The notes beneath the pieces are model-generated. The model searched no databases. It was not told the DNA's origin and was given only the letters and a program-made list of their open reading frames with translations. The position numbers and the translations under genes were made by a program. DNA of 64,000 nt from Devosia sp. FKR38 (GTDB lineage: Bacteria; Pseudomonadota; Alphaproteobacteria; Rhizobiales; Devosiaceae): positions 124,001-188,000 of the forward strand of contig NZ_STGC01000005.1 of the NCBI RefSeq assembly GCF_005222805.1, given 5' to 3'. This document shows positions 1-8,790 of this stretch, piece by piece (within the stretch, counting starts at the first letter, position 1; every line of letters begins with the position of its first letter).

Positions 1-402
1 CCCCATGCCATCGGTGGCTTCTGGGGCGAGATGCAGGTGGCCCAGCATAAGGGCCTGGGCATTGCCGGCACGCTGACCAATGGCGTGCTGCGGGACCTTG
101 GCATGCTCGACGCGGGCTATCAGGTCATCGCCGGCTCGGTTGGGCCCAGCCATGCTTTTGTCCATGTCACTGAGCTCGATTGCCCCGTCACCGTGTTCGG
201 CATGGCGGTGCGTCCGGGCGACCTGGTCCATGCCGACCGCCATGGCGCGGTGGTCATTCCGGCCGAGCATATCGAGCGCATGGCCTGGGCCATTGATGTG
301 GTGATGCGCAAGGAAGTGCCGATCCTCACCGCTGCCCGCGCGCCCGGCTTCACAGTGGAAAAGCTCAAGGCGGCCTGGCTGGAGGCCGACAAGATCAGCT
401 GA
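1..402 (+). CDS. RraA-like lyase/aldolase family protein (5' truncated by window)
   Basis: The frame is open from the first base, so the gene starts upstream of the window. The 133 visible residues match the C-terminal part of the RraA / HMG-CHA aldolase family: a glycine-rich stretch, then TNGVLRDLG, where the Arg-Asp pair is the usual metal and substrate site, then a conserved HADRHGAVVIP segment. Members are either RNase E regulators or metal-dependent aldolases of the 4-hydroxy-4-methyl-2-oxoglutarate type. The neighbouring dehydrogenases favour a catabolic lyase rather than an RNase regulator. It converges on the HisD-like gene with a hairpin between them. Family sure, substrate unknown. 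Confidence 0.85.
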   Translation, partial: PHAIGGFWGEMQVAQHKGLGIAGTLTNGVLRDLGMLDAGYQVIAGSVGPSHAFVHVTELDCPVTVFGMAVRPGDLVHADRHGAVVIPAEHIERMAWAIDVVMRKEVPILTAARAPGFTVEKLKAAWLEADKIS

Positions 403-415
403 GGTCAGCGGGGGC

Positions 416-441
416 TTCCTCCCCCGCGAGCGGGGGAGGAA
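416..441. terminator. Convergent hairpin between RraA-like and HisD-like genes
   Basis: A perfect 12-bp stem (TTCCTCCCCCGC and its complement) with a 2-nt loop lies between two convergent stop codons. There is no clear T-tract on either strand, so it is a plausible but not canonical bidirectional terminator. Confidence 0.5.
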
Positions 442-457
442 AACCGGTCACTCTGCA

Positions 458-1750
458 CTATGCGCTTTTCTTGGCCTGCATGCGGTCCAGCCGCAGCTGG
501 GCAGCGCGGCGGTGGCCTTCGAGGCCTTCGCTGGCCGACTGGCGCGCCGCCGGCGGCGCCACCTGCGCCACGCCGCGTTCGTCCAGCCACTGATGCGTGG
601 CGATCTTGACATAGGAGCCCACCCACAGCCCGCCGGTATAGGCGCCCGCGCCCATGGTGGGCAGGGTGTGGTTGGTGCCCGAGCACTTGTCCGAATAGAC
701 CACGCTGGCCAGCTCGCCGATGAACAGCGAGCCATAATTGCGCAACTTCGTGGCAAAGCCCTGAGCATCGACGGTGTGCACCTGCAGGTGCTCGGCAGCG
801 ACCAGATCGGAATAGGCGATCATGGTGGCTTCGTCTTCGCAGACGGTGATCTCACCATATTTGATCCAGGCTTCGCGGGCCGTGTTGGCGGTCGACAGCG
901 TCTGCAGCTGGGCCTCGACCTCGCGCAGGGTCGCCTCGGCCAGCGCCCGGTCGGTGGTGATCAGGCCAACGCAGGTGCGCACGTCATGCTCGGCCTGGGC
1001 CAATAGGTCCGTGGCGATCATCTCGGCGTCGCCAGAGCTGTCGGCGACAACGAAGATTTCCGACGGACCGGCCAGCTGGTCGATGCCGACCGGGCCGAAC
1101 ACCTGTCGCTTGGCTTCATTGACGAAGGCATTGCCGGGGCCAACGATCTTGTTGACGGCGGGAATGGTCTCGGTGCCATAGGCCATGGCGGCAATGGCCT
1201 GGGCGCCGCCGACCTTGAAGATCCGGTCAGCACCAGACAGCACGCAACCGGCGATCATGGCGTTGTGCGCATTGGGTGGCAGGCAGGCGATGACCTCGTC
1301 GACGCCGGCAACCTTGGCTGGAACGATGGTCATGATCGGCGCCGACAGCAGGGGATAGCGCCCGCCGGGAACATAGCAGCCCACGCGCTGGATGGGGATG
1401 ACGCGGTGGCCCAGGTGCACGCCGGGCAGCGTCTCGACCTCAAGCGGCAGGATGGTGGCCAGCTGCGCTTCAGCAAATTTGCGCACATTGGCGATCGCGA
1501 ACTCGGTGTCCTTGCGCGTCTGCGGATCCAGCGCGGCCAGGGCCGCCTCGCGCTCGGCGGGCGTCACCTCGAACACGCTGATGTCGGACTTGTCGAAGCG
1601 CACGGAATAGTCGCGCACTGCCGAGTCGCCATGTTCGCGCACATTGGCAATGATCTCGCTGACCAGCGCTTCGACCGAGGCGCTGTCGCCGCTCGCCGAG
1701 CGCTCGGGGGCCTTCACATAGGTGACGCCGGGGAAGGGTGAATTGGTCAT
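458..1750 (-). CDS. HisD-like dehydrogenase (histidinol dehydrogenase family paralogue)
   Basis: A 430-residue protein of the histidinol dehydrogenase family, an NAD-dependent two-step alcohol oxidase with zinc. Seen: the YVPGG region, the LAQAEHD zinc-ligand segment, and AEHLQ at the catalytic Glu-His. The C-terminal region ([19 protein letters not shown], then HQWLDERG) differs from the biosynthetic enzyme encoded at 22451-23743. Together with its location among catabolic dehydrogenases, this suggests a HisD-like enzyme acting on another alcohol, as the sulfopropanediol dehydrogenases of this family do. GGAG lies 8 nt before the ATG. It is divergent from the aldehyde dehydrogenase, with a palindrome between them. 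Confidence 0.85.
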   Translation of the reverse strand: MTNSPFPGVTYVKAPERSASGDSASVEALVSEIIANVREHGDSAVRDYSVRFDKSDISVFEVTPAEREAALAALDPQTRKDTEFAIANVRKFAEAQLATILPLEVETLPGVHLGHRVIPIQRVGCYVPGGRYPLLSAPIMTIVPAKVAGVDEVIACLPPNAHNAMIAGCVLSGADRIFKVGGAQAIAAMAYGTETIPAVNKIVGPGNAFVNEAKRQVFGPVGIDQLAGPSEIFVVADSSGDAEMIATDLLAQAEHDVRTCVGLITTDRALAEATLREVEAQLQTLSTANTAREAWIKYGEITVCEDEATMIAYSDLVAAEHLQVHTVDAQGFATKLRNYGSLFIGELASVVYSDKCSGTNHTLPTMGAGAYTGGLWVGSYVKIATHQWLDERGVAQVAPPAARQSASEGLEGHRRAAQLRLDRMQAKKSA

Positions 1751-1837
1751 GCCATGCGCTCCGAAAGGGTGACGGATGACGCAGAATGGTTAGCACAGCG
1801 CGTACCACAAGCGTCCCGTCGGGATGTTGTTTTGATC

Positions 1838-1853
1838 TTGCATACGTATTCAA
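1838..1853. promoter_or_regulatory. 16-bp palindrome, candidate GntR-type operator
   Basis: TTGCATACGTATTCAA is symmetric at 14 of 16 positions around ATACGTAT. It sits in the divergent intergenic region between the HisD-like gene and the aldehyde dehydrogenase, about 70 nt before the latter's start. Its form (TTG, then an AT-rich core, then CAA) resembles FadR/GntR-subfamily operators. No regulator gene for it is visible in the window. Confidence 0.5.
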
Positions 1854-1923
1854 TATTTGCCAGAGTTTTTTGCATCAGAGGCGCATGGACCCATGTCCAC
1901 CGTCGTCTCACCCGGAGAATGAC

Positions 1924-3363
1924 GTGATCTATCCTGATACAAATCTGCTGATTGGCGACGCCTGGGTCCCGGGCGCTGCCAGGCACACCATCGCCGTGCG
2001 CAACCCGGCAACGGGCGCCGTCATCGGCCAGTTGGCACAGGCAGATCGGGCCGACCTGGCCGCGGCCGTGGCGGCCGCACAGTCGGGTTTTGCCGTGTGG
2101 CGCCAGGTGCCGGCGTCAGAACGCGCTACCATCCTGCGACGTGGCGCCGCGCTGCTGCGCGAGCGCGTCGAGGCCATCGCGCCGCTCATCACCTTCGAGC
2201 AGGGCAAGCCTCTGGCCCAGTCGCGCGCCGAAGTCCTGTTTGCTGCCGAGGTGACCGAGTGGTTCGCCGAGGAGGCACGCCGGACCTATGGCCGCATCAT
2301 TCCGGCGCGCGGCGCCCATGTATCGGCGCAAGCTGTGCCCGAGGCGCTTGGCGTCATCGCCGGGTTAACCCCATGGAACTATCCGGTGGGCCAAGCGGTG
2401 CGCAAAGTGGCCATCGCGCTGGCCGCCGGATGTTCCATCATTCTCAAGGTCGCCGAGGAAACGCCCGCATCCGCCGCTGCCATGGTCGCCGCCTTTGTCG
2501 ATGCTGGGCTGCCGACCGGTGCATTGCAGCTGGTGTTTGGCAATCCTGCCGAAGTGTCGGCCTTTCTCATCGCCCATCCCGATGTGCGCGGCATCAGCTT
2601 CACCGGCTCGACGGCGGTGGGCAAGAAGCTCTCCGCGCTGGCCGGCAGCTATCTCAAGCGCTGCGTCATGGAACTGGGCGGCCACGCCCCCGCCATCGTC
2701 TTTGCCGATGCCGATCTCGATGATGCCGTGGCCACGCTGGCCGGTGACAAGTTCCACAATGCCGGCCAGGCCTGCATTTCGCCGACGCGGCTGCTGGTCG
2801 AATCGTCGGTGCATGGCCACTTCGTTGATTCCTTCGCGGCGGCGGCACGGGCGATCCGCATGGGTGATGGCTTTGATCCGCAAACCACCATGGGCCCGCT
2901 GGCCAATGAACGCCGCGTCACCGCGCTGACCGAACTGGTTCAGGATGCCGTGGCGCAGGGCGCCCGGCTGGTCACCGGCGGTGTGCCCGAACGCAACCAA
3001 GGCTATTTCTTCCCGCCCACCGTGCTGTCCGACGTGCCGATCGCGGCGCGCATCATGAATGAAGAGCCGTTCGGGCCGGTGGCCATCGTCAATCGCTTTG
3101 ACACTATCGGCGAGGCCATTGGCGAAGCCAACAGGCTCGACTATGCGCTTGCTGCCTATGGCTTTTCCACCGTCGCCGGCAACCTCCACGCCATGACACA
3201 GGGGGTTCGCTCGGGCATGCTGTCGCTCAACCACAATGGGCTGGGCTGGCCCGAAGTGCCCTTCGCCGGCATCCGCGACAGCGGCTATGGCGACGAGGGC
3301 GGCATCGAAGCCCTGCGCGAGATGATGACCACACGGTTTGTTTCGACGAGGCAGGTCGCATGA
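1924..3363 (+). CDS. NAD(P)-dependent aldehyde dehydrogenase (succinate-semialdehyde dehydrogenase-like)
   Basis: Oxidises an aldehyde to the acid. I chose the GTG at 1924 because GGAG lies 6 nt upstream and the 479-residue product has the family's usual length; the in-frame ATGs further upstream would add residues unlike the family. Seen: PWNYP near residue 151 (oxyanion Asn152), the nucleotide-binding FTGSTAVGK near 227, the general base Glu250 in MELGGHAP, and the nucleophile Cys284 in NAGQACISP. The pattern is closest to the GabD group. Its stop overlaps the ADH start by 4 nt (ATGA), so the two are co-translated and probably oxidise an alcohol and its aldehyde in sequence. Confidence 0.9.
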   Translation: MIYPDTNLLIGDAWVPGAARHTIAVRNPATGAVIGQLAQADRADLAAAVAAAQSGFAVWRQVPASERATILRRGAALLRERVEAIAPLITFEQGKPLAQSRAEVLFAAEVTEWFAEEARRTYGRIIPARGAHVSAQAVPEALGVIAGLTPWNYPVGQAVRKVAIALAAGCSIILKVAEETPASAAAMVAAFVDAGLPTGALQLVFGNPAEVSAFLIAHPDVRGISFTGSTAVGKKLSALAGSYLKRCVMELGGHAPAIVFADADLDDAVATLAGDKFHNAGQACISPTRLLVESSVHGHFVDSFAAAARAIRMGDGFDPQTTMGPLANERRVTALTELVQDAVAQGARLVTGGVPERNQGYFFPPTVLSDVPIAARIMNEEPFGPVAIVNRFDTIGEAIGEANRLDYALAAYGFSTVAGNLHAMTQGVRSGMLSLNHNGLGWPEVPFAGIRDSGYGDEGGIEALREMMTTRFVSTRQVA

Positions 3364-4460
3364 AAGCCGCCGTCCTGCGCCAATTCGGCGCCGACCTCAG
3401 CATAGAAGATGTGCCGCTCGCCAATGCCAGGGACCGCGAGGTGCTGGTGCGCATCATGGCGACCGGCGTCTGCAGCAGCGATCTCTCCACGATTCGCGGC
3501 AAGACCGGCTCGGAATTGCCGCTAATTCCCGGCCACGAAGCCGCCGGCATCGTCGAACGCGTCGGCGCCGGCGTCAGCCGGGTGAAGCCTGGTGATCGGG
3601 TGGTGTTGAGCTGGGCGCCCAATTGCGGGCACTGCTTTTACTGCCACCAAAGTCACCCCACGCTGTGCGACACCTATGGCGCGGCCGCCGGGGCCGGTGC
3701 GCTGTGGGACGGCACCAGCCGTCTGGGCGGGGCCCAGCCCATTCACCACTATTCCTGCATTTCGTCCTTTGCCGAGCAGGCCGTGGTGCCGGAAACGGCC
3801 TGCATCCCCATCACCGAGGATGTGCCCTTTGCCGTCGCCGCCCTGGTCGGCTGCGCCGTGACCACCGGCTTTGGCGCCGTGATCAACGATGCCGCCATCA
3901 AGGCCGGGCAATCCATCGCCGTGCTGGGCGTGGGCGGCGTTGGCGTCAACGCCATCCAGGCCGCCGCGCTGGCCGGCGCTGAAACCATCATCGCCATCGA
4001 TATCAACGCGGACAAGGCAGCAGTGGCAACCACCTATGGCGCCACCCATTTCATCAATGCCGCCGCGCCCGACCTGATCGAGCAAGTCCAGGCCCTGACC
4101 CATGGGCGCGGCGTCGACCACGCCGTGGAATGCACCGGCCGCCCGGTGGCCATGAGCAGTGCCTATGCCATCACCCGGTCCGCCGGCAGCGTGGTGATCG
4201 TCGGGATTGCCCCGGTCGGCGCCCAGTTCGCCATTCCCGCCATTGGATTTCCGGGGTCGCGCAAGCGCATTGTTGGCTCGATTTATGGTGGCAGCGTGCC
4301 CGAACAGGACATCAACACCATTCTCTCGCTCTATCGGCGCGGCCGTCTGCCGCTTGACGCCCAGATCGGCCGCCGCATCCCCCTCGAGCAGGTCAACGAC
4401 GCGCTCGCCTGGCTCGAAGCCGGTGTCATGGCGCGCACCATCATCGAGTTTGCCGCGTGA
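3360..4460 (+). CDS. Zinc-dependent alcohol dehydrogenase (MDR family)
   Basis: A medium-chain dehydrogenase/reductase of 366 residues. Catalytic zinc ligands Cys38 and His59-Glu60 (GHE) are present, and the structural zinc lobe has Cys89, Cys92, Cys95 and Cys103 in the classic spacing. A Rossmann motif LGVGGVGVNA follows in the second half. It overlaps the aldehyde dehydrogenase by 4 nt and the next ORF by 4 nt (GTGA), so this is a tight operon. The intact structural zinc site points to a class I/III-like oxidative enzyme. The substrate is not readable. Confidence 0.92.
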   Translation: MKAAVLRQFGADLSIEDVPLANARDREVLVRIMATGVCSSDLSTIRGKTGSELPLIPGHEAAGIVERVGAGVSRVKPGDRVVLSWAPNCGHCFYCHQSHPTLCDTYGAAAGAGALWDGTSRLGGAQPIHHYSCISSFAEQAVVPETACIPITEDVPFAVAALVGCAVTTGFGAVINDAAIKAGQSIAVLGVGGVGVNAIQAAALAGAETIIAIDINADKAAVATTYGATHFINAAAPDLIEQVQALTHGRGVDHAVECTGRPVAMSSAYAITRSAGSVVIVGIAPVGAQFAIPAIGFPGSRKRIVGSIYGGSVPEQDINTILSLYRRGRLPLDAQIGRRIPLEQVNDALAWLEAGVMARTIIEFAA

Positions 4461-6373
4461 ACCGGGTCGCGCAGGCCCGGGCGATCATGGCAGCCGGCCC
4501 AGCGCCGCTGCCGTTGCTGCTCGTGCCGGGCACCGCCTGCGACGCGCGCCTTTTTGCGCCCATGCTGGACCTCCTGGGCAGTCCGCTGGTGACCATCATC
4601 GATCTGGGGGACGAACACTCCGCCCCCGCGCTGGCTGCCCGCATCCTGCGCGAGGCGCCAGAGCGGTTCGCGCTGCTTGGGTTCTCCCTGGGTGGCATTG
4701 TTGCGCTGGAAATGGTGGCGCAGGCTCCCGGGCGCATCGCGCGGCTGGCGCTGATCGACACCACGCCGCGGCCCGATCCGGCGGCCAATGCCCCGCTACG
4801 CCGCGCCGCCGTGCAGCGGGCGCGGGCCCAGGGCATGGATGGCTATATCGCCGACAGCTGGAGCCGGCTGGTTTCCCCCGACAATCTTGGCAATGCCGAG
4901 CTGGAGGCCGTAATCACCGCCATGGCGCGCGACGCCGGCGCGGACCGCCTCGCCAGCCAGTCTGAGGTGGCTATACACCGAGCAGACAGCCGGCCGCGCC
5001 TCAACGCCATCAAGGTGCCAACGCTGATCCTGGCGGGCGCGCACGAGCAGGTCTGCCCGCTCGACGCCCATCAGGAGCTGGCCGACGGCATCGCCGGCGC
5101 CCGTCTGTTTACCATTCCCGGGGCGGGGCATTTTGCGCCGCTTGAAAATCCAGCCGCAGTGGCGCGTCATATACGCCACTGGCTGGACTGGACCGATATC
5201 ACCCAAGCCATTGTGGCCGACGACCAAGGAGCGATCATGAGCGACAACCCGACCAACCCCAAGGCCAAGGGCGGTTCTGCCGTGTCGGTCGAAAATGTGC
5301 TGCAGGTCGAGCGCCGGGACTATCCCGAGCTGGCGCCCACCAACCGTCCGCGCAGCCAGTCGCTGGATGGCTTTGACGACATCTATACCGACATCGTCGA
5401 CTACATCATCCGCTGCACCCACAAGATCTGGGACGAGCGCGATATCGGGCTGATCTACACCCACTACACCCACAACTGCGTGCTCTATGGCACCACGGGC
5501 ACCATCTACAACCGCGAGGATGTGGTGCGCGACACTATCCAGCGCCTGGTCTCGTTCCCCGAGCGGCGTGGTATGGGCACGCAGGTGATCTGGAATGGCA
5601 ATGACCAGGACGGTTTCTACACCAGCCATCTGGTGACCGGCTCGGGCCGCCACACCCAATATGGCCATCTCGGCCAGCCCACCGGCCGCCCCTTTGTGTC
5701 GCGGACCATTGCCGACTGCATGATCCACCGCAACAAGATCTATCGCGAATGGGTCGTGGCCGACCAGATGGCCATCATCAAGCAGCTCGGGCTGGACCCC
5801 AATCATTTCGCCATGCGCACCGCCCGGCAGAAGTTTGACGCGGGCTTGACTTCGCTCGATATCGGCGAGAACCGCCGCTTCCTCGGCCAGACGCCGCCGG
5901 CCGAAAAGGCCGACACCAGCCTGGCGCACAATGATGTGGAAGCCCGCACCATCGAAATGCTGCACGAGGTCTTTACCAAGCGCATGTTTGGCCGCATCGC
6001 CCAGGACTATGCGCCCAATGCGCAATATCACGGGCCGCTGATGAAGGAACTCTATGGCGTCGCCGCCATCGTGCACCAGCACCTGGGCCTGATCGGCTCG
6101 CTCCCCGACGCCTCCTATGAAATCCAGCACGTGGCGTCCAACCCCTGCGACGAGGGCGGCACCAAGGTGGCCGTGCGCTGGATCATGGAAGGCCATCACC
6201 TTGGCTATGGCATCCTCAGTGAGCTCGGCGACCCCACCGGCAAGCGCGTGCAGGTGATGGGCATGAGCCATTACCACTGGAAGGACGGCAAGATCGTCGA
6301 CGAATGGAACGTCTATGACGAGCTCAGCCTTCTGGTTCAGGTTCGTCTGGGCCAACTGGCCGAGACAGCCTGA
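4457..6373 (+). CDS. Alpha/beta hydrolase joined in frame to a double SnoaL-like protein
   Basis: One open frame of 638 residues. Residues about 15-250 are an alpha/beta hydrolase: nucleophile Ser77 in GFSLGG, and catalytic His in GAGHFAPLE; the acid position reads AGAHEQVCP, with Glu where Asp is usual. From residue 261 the protein is quite different, with two successive SnoaL/NTF2-like domains (about 300-430 and 490-630), a cone fold used by small cyclases, dehydratases and isomerases. No stop lies between the halves. A strong AAGGAG at 5226-5231 is placed 5 nt before an in-frame ATG at 5237, so a separate 378-residue SnoaL protein may also be made. GTG start, 4-nt overlap with the ADH gene. 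Confidence 0.8.
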   Translation: MNRVAQARAIMAAGPAPLPLLLVPGTACDARLFAPMLDLLGSPLVTIIDLGDEHSAPALAARILREAPERFALLGFSLGGIVALEMVAQAPGRIARLALIDTTPRPDPAANAPLRRAAVQRARAQGMDGYIADSWSRLVSPDNLGNAELEAVITAMARDAGADRLASQSEVAIHRADSRPRLNAIKVPTLILAGAHEQVCPLDAHQELADGIAGARLFTIPGAGHFAPLENPAAVARHIRHWLDWTDITQAIVADDQGAIMSDNPTNPKAKGGSAVSVENVLQVERRDYPELAPTNRPRSQSLDGFDDIYTDIVDYIIRCTHKIWDERDIGLIYTHYTHNCVLYGTTGTIYNREDVVRDTIQRLVSFPERRGMGTQVIWNGNDQDGFYTSHLVTGSGRHTQYGHLGQPTGRPFVSRTIADCMIHRNKIYREWVVADQMAIIKQLGLDPNHFAMRTARQKFDAGLTSLDIGENRRFLGQTPPAEKADTSLAHNDVEARTIEMLHEVFTKRMFGRIAQDYAPNAQYHGPLMKELYGVAAIVHQHLGLIGSLPDASYEIQHVASNPCDEGGTKVAVRWIMEGHHLGYGILSELGDPTGKRVQVMGMSHYHWKDGKIVDEWNVYDELSLLVQVRLGQLAETA

Positions 6374-6966
6374 CGACGCAAAAAGCCGCACAAGGGCGGG
6401 TCACCCTCTCTGGGGGCGATTCGCCAAGAGGCGTCCATTTGAGGATGCCCGCGGCACGAGCGATGGGGCAGGGCGTCGTCGCGATTGTCAGGCGCGGCCC
6501 TTGCCGCGTCAGCCCGTGCTGATCGCCTGTGGCGCGCTGGCGTGTCACGACGGGGCTTGCAGCCCGCAGCGACACCGCGCGCTACACTGACCGCAATGCG
6601 GCGACCCATTCGCGCACCGCAAGCCGAGCTGGATATGGTGTCCCCATGTGGACCTGCGGCAGCAAAGGCGCACCCGCGCCCACCCAAAAACTCGGTCTGT
6701 GATTGACGATTGCCAACGCTGGACGACGTCCCGAAGGCGCACGCACAATCCCGCAACATCTGCCGCGAAAGATCAGCGGTTTCTGTTTAGGCTTGTGAAA
6801 TAAAAGGAGAAACTGGTGCTGCCGGACAGGATTGAATTTCCATGTCCATCGCACAGTGCATTGAACTTGCTAAGCAATTTCGGACTGCGATCTGACGTTG
6901 TGTACCTGCTCTGCGTACCCTTGGCAAGGGTCTCGCACTAGGAACGGCCGGCTCGCCATTGCTTCG
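6374..6966. other. Non-coding stretch containing the left island boundary
   Basis: No gene is supported here. The frames that stay open have no ribosome binding site and no recognisable composition. Positions 6374-6813 are chromosomal sequence downstream of the catabolic operon. The 23-bp tRNA-Thr-derived repeat lies at 6814-6836, and the island begins after it. Confidence 0.6.
6814..6836 (-). repeat. Left attachment site: duplicate of the tRNA-Thr 3' end
   Basis: These 23 bases, starting TGGTGCTGCCGG, are identical to 16310-16332, the 3' acceptor and T-arm end of tRNA-Thr including its encoded CCA. Identity stops sharply on both sides. This is the signature left by site-specific integration into a tRNA gene: the displaced original 3' end stays here, while the element restores the tRNA at its other end. 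Confidence 0.88.
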
Positions 6967-7227
6967 TCAGTCGTCTACACCCCACTCGACCTGTAGATCA
7001 TTTATGGATGCGAACACCTTCCATGAGCCTGTGTCTGTCAGGACGGAAAGAGGGCGCCCTACGTGCATCTCTCCCGAGCGGCTGCCGTCAACCCAAGGCC
7101 ATGTGGTCACTCGTATCCGCCCGCCTCCCCACCGGTTGGGGTGTTGGATGAACTCCGCATCGGTCTTGAGGCGTTCCAACGACATCGGACTGCCCTTGAT
7201 CAGTTGGTGTATCGATAGTCTGGCCAT
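6967..7227 (-). CDS. Small hypothetical protein (86 aa)
   Basis: Unrecognised small protein beginning MARLSIHQLIKG. I chose the ATG at 7227 because GGAG is found 8 nt upstream. It has a mixed charged composition with several Trp residues and no signal peptide or membrane segment. It lies about 40 nt downstream of the next small ORF on the same strand, so the two may form a transcription unit at the left end of the island. Support comes only from the ribosome site and composition. Confidence 0.4.
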   Translation of the reverse strand: MARLSIHQLIKGSPMSLERLKTDAEFIQHPNRWGGGRIRVTTWPWVDGSRSGEMHVGRPLSVLTDTGSWKVFASINDLQVEWGVDD

Positions 7228-7269
7228 CTTGAACACTCCATTTCGAGAGGCGCCGCATTTGGTGCCTTT

Positions 7270-7500
7270 TCATCGGCAACCGCCGCCATAGAGCGGGGCA
7301 GGTGAAGGACAGCCGTGCGAGCCGTCATCCGGGTAGGTAGCCGCCATCGTGTCTAACAGTGCGGCCACTTCTGAGTTGATGCGCGCCTGTTCGGCATCGG
7401 GTTTTGGAAGGTCTCTCGGAAACTCAAGTTGTTCACCCTTCAAGATAACGACCGGGGGCGCTGCGGGCGAGAGCAGGCGGAACACGAACCCATCCAACAT
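7270..7500 (-). CDS. Small putative membrane-anchored protein (76 aa from ATG; frame opens further upstream)
   Basis: The ATG at 7500 has no ribosome site. Reading the same frame back to 7563 adds 21 residues beginning IITKKLGLVATAPLIC, which with the following residues makes a typical signal anchor: two lysines, then about 20 hydrophobic residues. GGAGGG lies just before two ATC codons at 7563 and 7560, so a non-AUG start is possible. The rest is Pro-rich with a Cys-containing C-terminus. Function unknown. It precedes the 86-residue ORF on the same strand. Confidence 0.35.
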   Translation of the reverse strand: MLDGFVFRLLSPAAPPVVILKGEQLEFPRDLPKPDAEQARINSEVAALLDTMAATYPDDGSHGCPSPAPLYGGGCR

Positions 7501-7563
7501 CAGCGCAGCAAAGAGGCAAATCAGCGGCGCTGTCGCGACTAGGCCTAGTTTCTTGGTGATGAT

Positions 7564-7888
7564 TGTTCCCTCCGAACACCTCTAGGTGGTCGTGGGCATC
7601 GTGCCAGTCCTTGGCCCTCGCCGACAAGGGGAGGCCTGCCGAGGCCCGCACCTCACTACTACGTCCACCCGAGGACAATCCCAAACCCACTACCCCTTCC
7701 ACCCGTGAATACTCGCGCCAAACTGCCGGTTTAGCCTCCGCAGTTCCTCCTCAAGTACCGCCCGGTCGCACTAAGGCAACCACCAGGGCAATGCCCCGGC
7801 TGCCCCGCGCACTCCCCCTCCCACCAGTAATCACGCGCTCCACCAGCGCCCCTCCACCAGCCCTGAGCCTAGCAGGCGGCAACCCAGG
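7564..7888. other. Non-coding stretch upstream of the ParB-like gene
   Basis: About 320 bases, C-rich on the plus strand, with no supported gene. A short minus-strand frame around 7700-7770 reads like a charged coil but has no start codon. It presumably holds the promoter of the ParB-like gene. Confidence 0.4.
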
Positions 7889-8752
7889 ATGAGCATGACA
7901 CTGACATTGAACAGACCGAAGCAGCGGGAATTCGCACCGAGTGAGCTACTGGAGACCCTCCGGAGACTTGAGAAACAAGCCGAGGGTGGTTGTTCGCAAC
8001 ATCCCGTCGATCCCCGCCGTCTAGCCTTGCGCGATATCACGAAGGCTCCTCAGGCGTTCAACATCCGCAGTGACAAGGACCAGCACCACCTTGTGCAACT
8101 TGTCCGCTCTCTCTCAAGCGTTACCGACCTTTCCCCTGTTCTCGTGATGCGATGTGGGGACCAGATCGTCCTGGTTGATGGACATTATCGTCTGGAGGCC
8201 TATGGTTTCGCCAAGCGTCCCGACATTCCTGTGGAGTTCTTCCGGGGGACAGTGCGGGAGGCATACGTGGAGGTGGTCACGCGCAACGCAGCCCCAACGC
8301 TCCAGATGGACAACCGGGGGCGGATGGATTGCGCGTGGAACATGGTCAATGCCTGTTTCAGCCGTGCCCAGATCGTGCGGGCCTCCGGCGCCTCCCGTGC
8401 CCAAGTGGCTGTCATGTGGAAAGCCCAGAAGGCTTTGGGCGATGAGGCGGGGCAGATCACCGAATGGCGAAGAGCAATGAGGGAAGCTGCAGGTAAGCCG
8501 ATGGCGCCCCTTTTGCCTGAAGAGGCAGACGCAATGATTGAAGCGCAAGCTCAGGACTATGCCGACCGGCTGCGCAAGGCTTGCGGGACCAAGCTTTGGA
8601 CCAATCCCGAGATTGGCGCTAGAGCCATCGCATTGTGCTCCGGTCGCAAGCTGCCCGACTTGGTACTGCACTTGAAGAACCATCTGACTGAGGCGGGTCA
8701 CGAATGGATCAGCGCTAATGAAGCGGATGAAGACGGTGCCAGCTTCTACTAG
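7889..8752 (+). CDS. ParB/Srx-fold nuclease-like domain protein
   Basis: A 287-residue protein. Residues about 40-125 form a ParB N-terminal-type domain with the diagnostic VDGHYRLEA at 96-104, the nucleotide-binding and catalytic loop of the ParB/sulfiredoxin fold. The remainder, about 150-280, is helical and may contain a helix-turn-helix (FSRAQIVRASGASRAQVAVMW near 155-175), as in ParB. It lacks a recognisable C-terminal dimer domain, and no ParA partner is present. An alternative ATG at 7895 has AGGA 5 nt upstream. It probably binds DNA as a plasmid-type or phage-type regulator; exact role unknown. A hairpin follows the stop. Confidence 0.75.
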   Translation: MSMTLTLNRPKQREFAPSELLETLRRLEKQAEGGCSQHPVDPRRLALRDITKAPQAFNIRSDKDQHHLVQLVRSLSSVTDLSPVLVMRCGDQIVLVDGHYRLEAYGFAKRPDIPVEFFRGTVREAYVEVVTRNAAPTLQMDNRGRMDCAWNMVNACFSRAQIVRASGASRAQVAVMWKAQKALGDEAGQITEWRRAMREAAGKPMAPLLPEEADAMIEAQAQDYADRLRKACGTKLWTNPEIGARAIALCSGRKLPDLVLHLKNHLTEAGHEWISANEADEDGASFY

Positions 8753-8755
8753 GCA

Positions 8756-8790
8756 GGGGTCTATCCCCTAGGTGGGGCAATTTAGACCCC
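8756..8790 (+). terminator. Stem-loop after the ParB-like gene
   Basis: GGGGTCTA at 8756-8763 pairs with TAGACCCC at 8783-8790, and an inner CCCC/GGGG pair extends the stem. It starts 4 bases after the stop codon. No T-tract follows. Confidence 0.45.

Noticed and set aside
416..441. Possible insertion-sequence end at the RraA/HisD-like hairpin
   Set aside because: No matching inverted copy or target duplication nearby; a simple convergent hairpin explains it.
4796..6391. 531-codon minus frame opposite the hydrolase-SnoaL ORF
   Set aside because: The plus-strand product has two recognisable folds; this frame has none.
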